NCBI GenBank assembly: GCA_046732855.1
Contig: JBKPNX010000189.1
Coordinates: forward strand, 1 to 16,584
Source: JBKPNX01 sp046732855
GTDB lineage: Bacteria; Pseudomonadota; Alphaproteobacteria; Geminicoccales; Geminicoccaceae
DNA: 16,584 nucleotides
Reading direction: 5' to 3'
Shown here: one piece after another, positions 13,720-16,584 of the stretch
Layout: each line of letters opens with the position of its first letter
How positions within the stretch are numbered: the stretch's first letter is position 1
Position numbers and translations under genes: made by a program
Notes under the pieces: generated by a model
Seen by the model: the letters and a program-made list of their open reading frames with translations, nothing else
What the model was told of the DNA's origin: nothing
The model's database searches: none

Positions 13720-14696
13720 GGCGAGGTGCCCGAGGTGACGGGCGGCGGCTCGGTCAGCTTGCCCGCCGGGTCCGGATAAGGGGCGTCGGGGGCCGCGAAC
13801 CCGGGCGGCAGCGGCGGCCCGTACATCTCGCGCTGCATCTCCTCCAACTCCTCGGGGGGCACGATCTGGTCGTACGCGAGCAGGCGCAGGTACTCGAGGC
13901 GCGCAAGGTCGACCGAGGGCTCGACCGTGACGCCGGCGTCGTCGATCGCGATCACCGTGCCGATCTCGAGGCCCGGCGGCAGCACGCCGTCCCGGCCGGA
14001 AGTGAGCACCCGGTTGCCGACCGAGAGACGCGGGTTGAGCGGGAGGAACACCAGGGCGGGGCGGCGCGTGTTGTTGCCGGCGAGGATCGCCTGGTCGCGC
14101 GACGGTTCGACCAGCACCGGGATGCGGGAGTTGAAGTCGGTCAGCAGCAGCACGCGGGCGCTGTGGCGGCCGACCTCGATCACCCGCCCGATCATGCCCC
14201 GCTCGTTGACCGCGGCCATCCCGCGCGCGGCGCCGTCATCCGCCCCGACGTCGACCAGCACGGTGTGCACGAATGGTCCGCCGGCATCGGCGACGACGCG
14301 GCCGGTGACCGCGGTCGGTCGCTTGGGGTCGGCCCGCATGTTGAGCAGCTGCCGCAGCGCCGCGTTCTCGACGCTCAGCTGACGCGCCGCGCCCTGCCAT
14401 TCGAGCAGGCGCTGATTCTGCTCGTTCAGGCGCGCGTTCTCGGCGCGCAGCGCGAGCAGCTCGCCGACCCCCTCGACCACCCGGCGCGAGGCGGTGACCG
14501 GTTGCATCAGCGCCTGGAGGGTGGGCACCAGCGCGTCGCTGATGCGCATGCTGACGCCCTCGAGCAGGTGGACGTTGGCCTTGCCCACGGCCAGCAGCGC
14601 GAGCGACAGGATCACCAGGGCGCCGAACGCGAAGCGGTCGGCCAGCACCTTGAGCGGCAGGGCCAGGCGCGACAGCGCGCGCCGCTCGGATTTCAC
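13716..14696 (-). CDS. mreC: Rod shape-determining protein MreC
   Basis: A 326-residue bitopic protein that activates the PBP2-RodA complex from the periplasm. A membrane helix (about 21-40) is followed by a coiled coil (about 75-117, including LRAENARLNEQNQRLLEW), then the two beta-barrel domains with GRVVADAGGPFVHTVLVDVG, RGMIGRVIEVG and LTSGRDGVLPPGLEIG. The last 35 or so residues form a proline-rich tail common in alphaproteobacterial MreC. The start is GTG at 14696-14694, supported by GGAG 7 nt upstream. Confidence 0.95.
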   Translation of the reverse strand: MKSERRALSRLALPLKVLADRFAFGALVILSLALLAVGKANVHLLEGVSMRISDALVPTLQALMQPVTASRRVVEGVGELLALRAENARLNEQNQRLLEWQGAARQLSVENAALRQLLNMRADPKRPTAVTGRVVADAGGPFVHTVLVDVGADDGAARGMAAVNERGMIGRVIEVGRHSARVLLLTDFNSRIPVLVEPSRDQAILAGNNTRRPALVFLPLNPRLSVGNRVLTSGRDGVLPPGLEIGTVIAIDDAGVTVEPSVDLARLEYLRLLAYDQIVPPEELEEMQREMYGPPLPPGFAAPDAPYPDPAGKLTEPPPVTSGTSP

Positions 14697-14846
14697 CCGA
14701 CTTCTCCGTCAGGTCCGCGGCGGCAGCCCGGAGCCGGCCACGGCCGGATCAGGCGGCATCGGCCCGGCCGGCGCGGCGCTCGCGCGCATCCCATCGCGCG
14801 GCCGCGAGCGCGCGGGCCCGAGCCCCGTGGTGGTCCAGGCCGCACC
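14697..14846 (-). other. Folded GC-rich spacer between mreB and mreC
   Basis: This 150-nt spacer contrasts with the overlaps further along the operon. It contains two strong inverted repeats: CCGGC 14734-14738 with GCCGG 14743-14747, and GCGCTCGCG 14776-14784 with CGCGAGCGC 14803-14811. Neither is followed by a U-run on the minus strand. They may stabilise or attenuate the transcript so that more MreB is made than MreC; this is inference. Confidence 0.45.
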
Positions 14847-15887
14847 TCAATAGGCGGTGTGCAACACGTGGCGTAGGGTCTTCATCTCCTCGAGACAGCG
14901 GCCGGTGCCGAGCGCGACGCAGGTGAGCGGCTCGTCGGCCAAGCTGACCGGCAGCCCGGTGGCGTGGCGCAGCACGAAATCGAGATTGCCGAGCAGCGAG
15001 CCGCCGCCGGTGAGCACGATGCCCTTGTCGACGATGTCCGCGGACAGCTCGGGCGCGGTATGCTCGAGCGCGACCTTGACCGCCTCGATGATCGCGCTGA
15101 CCGGCTCGGCGAGCGCTTCCGCGATCTGGCGCTGGCTGATCACGATCTCCTTGGGCACGCCATTCATCAGGTCACGGCCCTTGATCTCGACCACCCGGCC
15201 GTTGCCGTCGTCGGGCAGGCAGGCCGAGCCGATCTCCTTCTTGATCCGCTCCGCGGTCCCCTCGCCGATCAAGAGGTTGTGGTTGCGCCGGATGTAGCTG
15301 ATGATCGCCTCGTCCATCTTGTTGCCGCCGACCCGGATCGAGCGGGCGTACACGATGCCGCCGAGCGAGAGCACCGCGACCTCGGTCGTGCCGCCGCCGA
15401 TGTCGACCACCATCGATCCGGTCGGCTCGGTCACGGGCAGGCCGGCGCCGATCGCGGCGGCCATCGGCTCCTCGATCAGGAACACCCGCCGGGCGCCGGC
15501 GCTCTCCGCCGATTCCTGGATCGCCCGCCGCTCGACCGCGGTCGACCCCGACGGCACGCAGATGATGATCCTGGGGCTGGCGAAGCCGCGGCGGTTGTGC
15601 ACCTTGCGGATGAAGTGCTTGATCATCTCCTCGGCGACTTCGAAGTCGGCGATCACGCCGTCCCGCAGCGGCCGGATCGCCTCGATGTTGCCGGGGGTGC
15701 GGCCGACCATCTGCTTGGCTTCCTCGCCGACCGCGAGGACCTGCTTGCGCCCGCGATTGATGGTGATCGCGACCACCGACGGTTCGTCCAGCACGATTCC
15801 CTTGCCCTTGACGTACACCAGGGTATTGGCGGTGCCGAGGTCGATCGCCATGTCGGCGGACAAGAGGCCAAGCAATCTCGAGAACAT
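14847..15887 (-). CDS. mreB: Actin-like rod shape-determining protein MreB
   Basis: MreB forms ATP-bound filaments on the inner face of the membrane that position the side-wall synthesis machinery. The 346-residue protein is full length. The start MFSRLLGLL is the short amphipathic membrane-binding segment. Actin-fold motifs follow: phosphate-1 AIDLGTANTLVYVKGKG (14-30), VPSGSTAVERRAIQESAESAGA, IEEPMAAAIGAGLP, phosphate-2 VVDIGGGTTEVAVL (160-173), and the adenosine motif GIVLTGGGSLLGN. ATG at 15887 has no clear Shine-Dalgarno; the next Met (residue 13) lies inside conserved sequence and also lacks one. It lies 129 nt after leuA and heads the mreBCD-mrdA-rodA cluster. Confidence 0.97.
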   Translation of the reverse strand: MFSRLLGLLSADMAIDLGTANTLVYVKGKGIVLDEPSVVAITINRGRKQVLAVGEEAKQMVGRTPGNIEAIRPLRDGVIADFEVAEEMIKHFIRKVHNRRGFASPRIIICVPSGSTAVERRAIQESAESAGARRVFLIEEPMAAAIGAGLPVTEPTGSMVVDIGGGTTEVAVLSLGGIVYARSIRVGGNKMDEAIISYIRRNHNLLIGEGTAERIKKEIGSACLPDDGNGRVVEIKGRDLMNGVPKEIVISQRQIAEALAEPVSAIIEAVKVALEHTAPELSADIVDKGIVLTGGGSLLGNLDFVLRHATGLPVSLADEPLTCVALGTGRCLEEMKTLRHVLHTAY

Positions 15888-15993
15888 GAGGACGGGTTCC
15901 GCGGTTAAGGGTCCAGACCCACGCCGCAGGGCCGGGCGGCCCCACCAGTTGTCTGATCGGGCCGCGCGACCCCCTATATGTTGTCGCCGCAGT

Positions 15994-16007
15994 CTGGGCG
16001 CACCCAG
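15994..16007 (-). terminator. Short hairpin after leuA (weak)
   Basis: CTGGG 15994-15998 pairs with CCCAG 16003-16007 around a 4-nt loop, 9 nt after the leuA stop. No U-run follows on the minus strand, so termination is doubtful and mreB may be partly read from leuA. Confidence 0.25.
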
Positions 16008-16016
16008 CCGAGGTCG

Positions 16017-16584
16017 TCAAGCGGACAGGGCAGCAGGTGCTGTTTTTTCTCGTTTGACTAAAAGTTTGTTTAACGCGGACACATATGCCCGCGCCGCGGC
16101 CAGAATCGTGTCGGTCTCGGCGGCCTGTCCGTTAACCGTTTTGCCACTCTCTTCGAGGCGCACGGTGACCTCCGCCTGGGCATCGCTGCCCTCGGTCACC
16201 GCGTGAATCTGGAACAGCGCCAGGGTCGCGCTATGCGGCACCAGCTGCTTGATCGCGCTGAAGGTGGCGTCGACCGGGCCGTCGCCCTGGGCCTGGGCCT
16301 CGCGCCGCTGGCCGCCCACCTCGAGCACGATCGCGGCGAGCGACTTCGGCCGCGAGCCGCAGTGGACGTCGAGGTCGAGCACCTTGATGTGCGGATCGGC
16401 GGCCTGGATCTCGTCGTCGACCAGCGCGATCAGGTCCTCGTCGAAAATTTCTTTTTTCTTGTCGGCGAGCGCCTTGAACCGGGCGAACGCGTCGGTCAGC
16501 GCGTTGTCGCCCAGCTCGTAGCCCAGATCGGCGAGCTTCTTGCGGAAGGCGTGGCGCCCGGAATGCTTGCCCATGACCAGGCTG
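16017..16584 (-). CDS. leuA: 2-isopropylmalate synthase, C-terminal part (5' end outside window)
   Basis: LeuA condenses acetyl-CoA with 2-oxoisovalerate to open the leucine pathway. The visible 188 residues begin inside SLVMGKHSGRHAFRKKL, the end of the catalytic region. They continue through the helical linker into the leucine-sensing dimer domain (LDLDVHCGSRPKSLAAIVLEVGG, GDGPVDATFSAIKQL, GQAAETDTILAAARAYVSALNKLL). The reading frame is open to the window edge, so the ATG at 16574 is an internal Met and not the start. The presence of the regulatory domain implies leucine feedback control. Confidence 0.95.
   Translation of the reverse strand, partial: SLVMGKHSGRHAFRKKLADLGYELGDNALTDAFARFKALADKKKEIFDEDLIALVDDEIQAADPHIKVLDLDVHCGSRPKSLAAIVLEVGGQRREAQAQGDGPVDATFSAIKQLVPHSATLALFQIHAVTEGSDAQAEVTVRLEESGKTVNGQAAETDTILAAARAYVSALNKLLVKREKTAPAALSA

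Noticed and set aside
15888..16016. CATATAGG on the minus strand (about 15975) as a -10 of an mreB promoter.
   Set aside because: No recognisable -35 stands 16-18 bp upstream. The TTGACG nearer the leuA stop is about twice too far away.
1..16584. CRISPR arrays, tRNA or rRNA genes, and insertion sequences.
   Set aside because: Looked for and not seen: no evenly spaced direct repeats, no tRNA-like cloverleaf blocks, and no transposase motifs in any frame.

Overview
The window looks like chromosomal DNA of a GC-rich alphaproteobacterium. The clues are very high GC with strong third-position GC, a HemA-type 5-aminolevulinate synthase (the C4 route to tetrapyrroles typical of Alphaproteobacteria), the order leuA-mreB-mreC-mreD-mrdA-rodA, and a class A small heat-shock protein whose leader looks like the ROSE RNA thermometer known from rhizobia. 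The genus cannot be fixed from the sequence alone.

Left part (1-6386), mostly core metabolism and stress. On the minus strand, proA (glutamate-5-semialdehyde dehydrogenase) is followed by a nitronate monooxygenase-like gene that runs off the left edge. Divergent to proA is an hsp20 gene with a near-consensus sigma-32 promoter, an approximately 85-nt leader with three stem-loops (the last pairs a UCGCU motif with the Shine-Dalgarno), and a strong intrinsic terminator. A 498-bp gene-free stretch follows; besides the terminator it holds two imperfect copies of a dispersed repeat. Then come hemA (minus) and a divergent acyl-CoA synthetase (plus). Their shared control region holds an FNR-like box overlapping a possible hemA -35 element.

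Middle part (about 6387-9060), an accessory islet. A visibly more AT-rich gene (6507-8156, minus) encodes a 549-residue protein of unknown function. It has about eight degenerate repeats, coiled coils, and an apparent PD-(D/E)XK nuclease core. It has its own AT-rich promoter. Next to it lies a vapBC-type toxin-antitoxin pair (AbrB-fold antitoxin, PIN-domain toxin). This is the least explained part of the window.

Right part (9108-16584, all minus), the cell-shape cluster. The 3' end of leuA is followed by mreB, mreC, mreD, mrdA (PBP2) and rodA, the rod-type elongasome. From mreC on, the genes overlap or nearly touch, which suggests translational coupling. mreB is separated from mreC by 150 nt of strongly folding GC-rich RNA. 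A zinc-independent MDR-family oxidoreductase lies 69 nt downstream of rodA and may be read from the same transcript.
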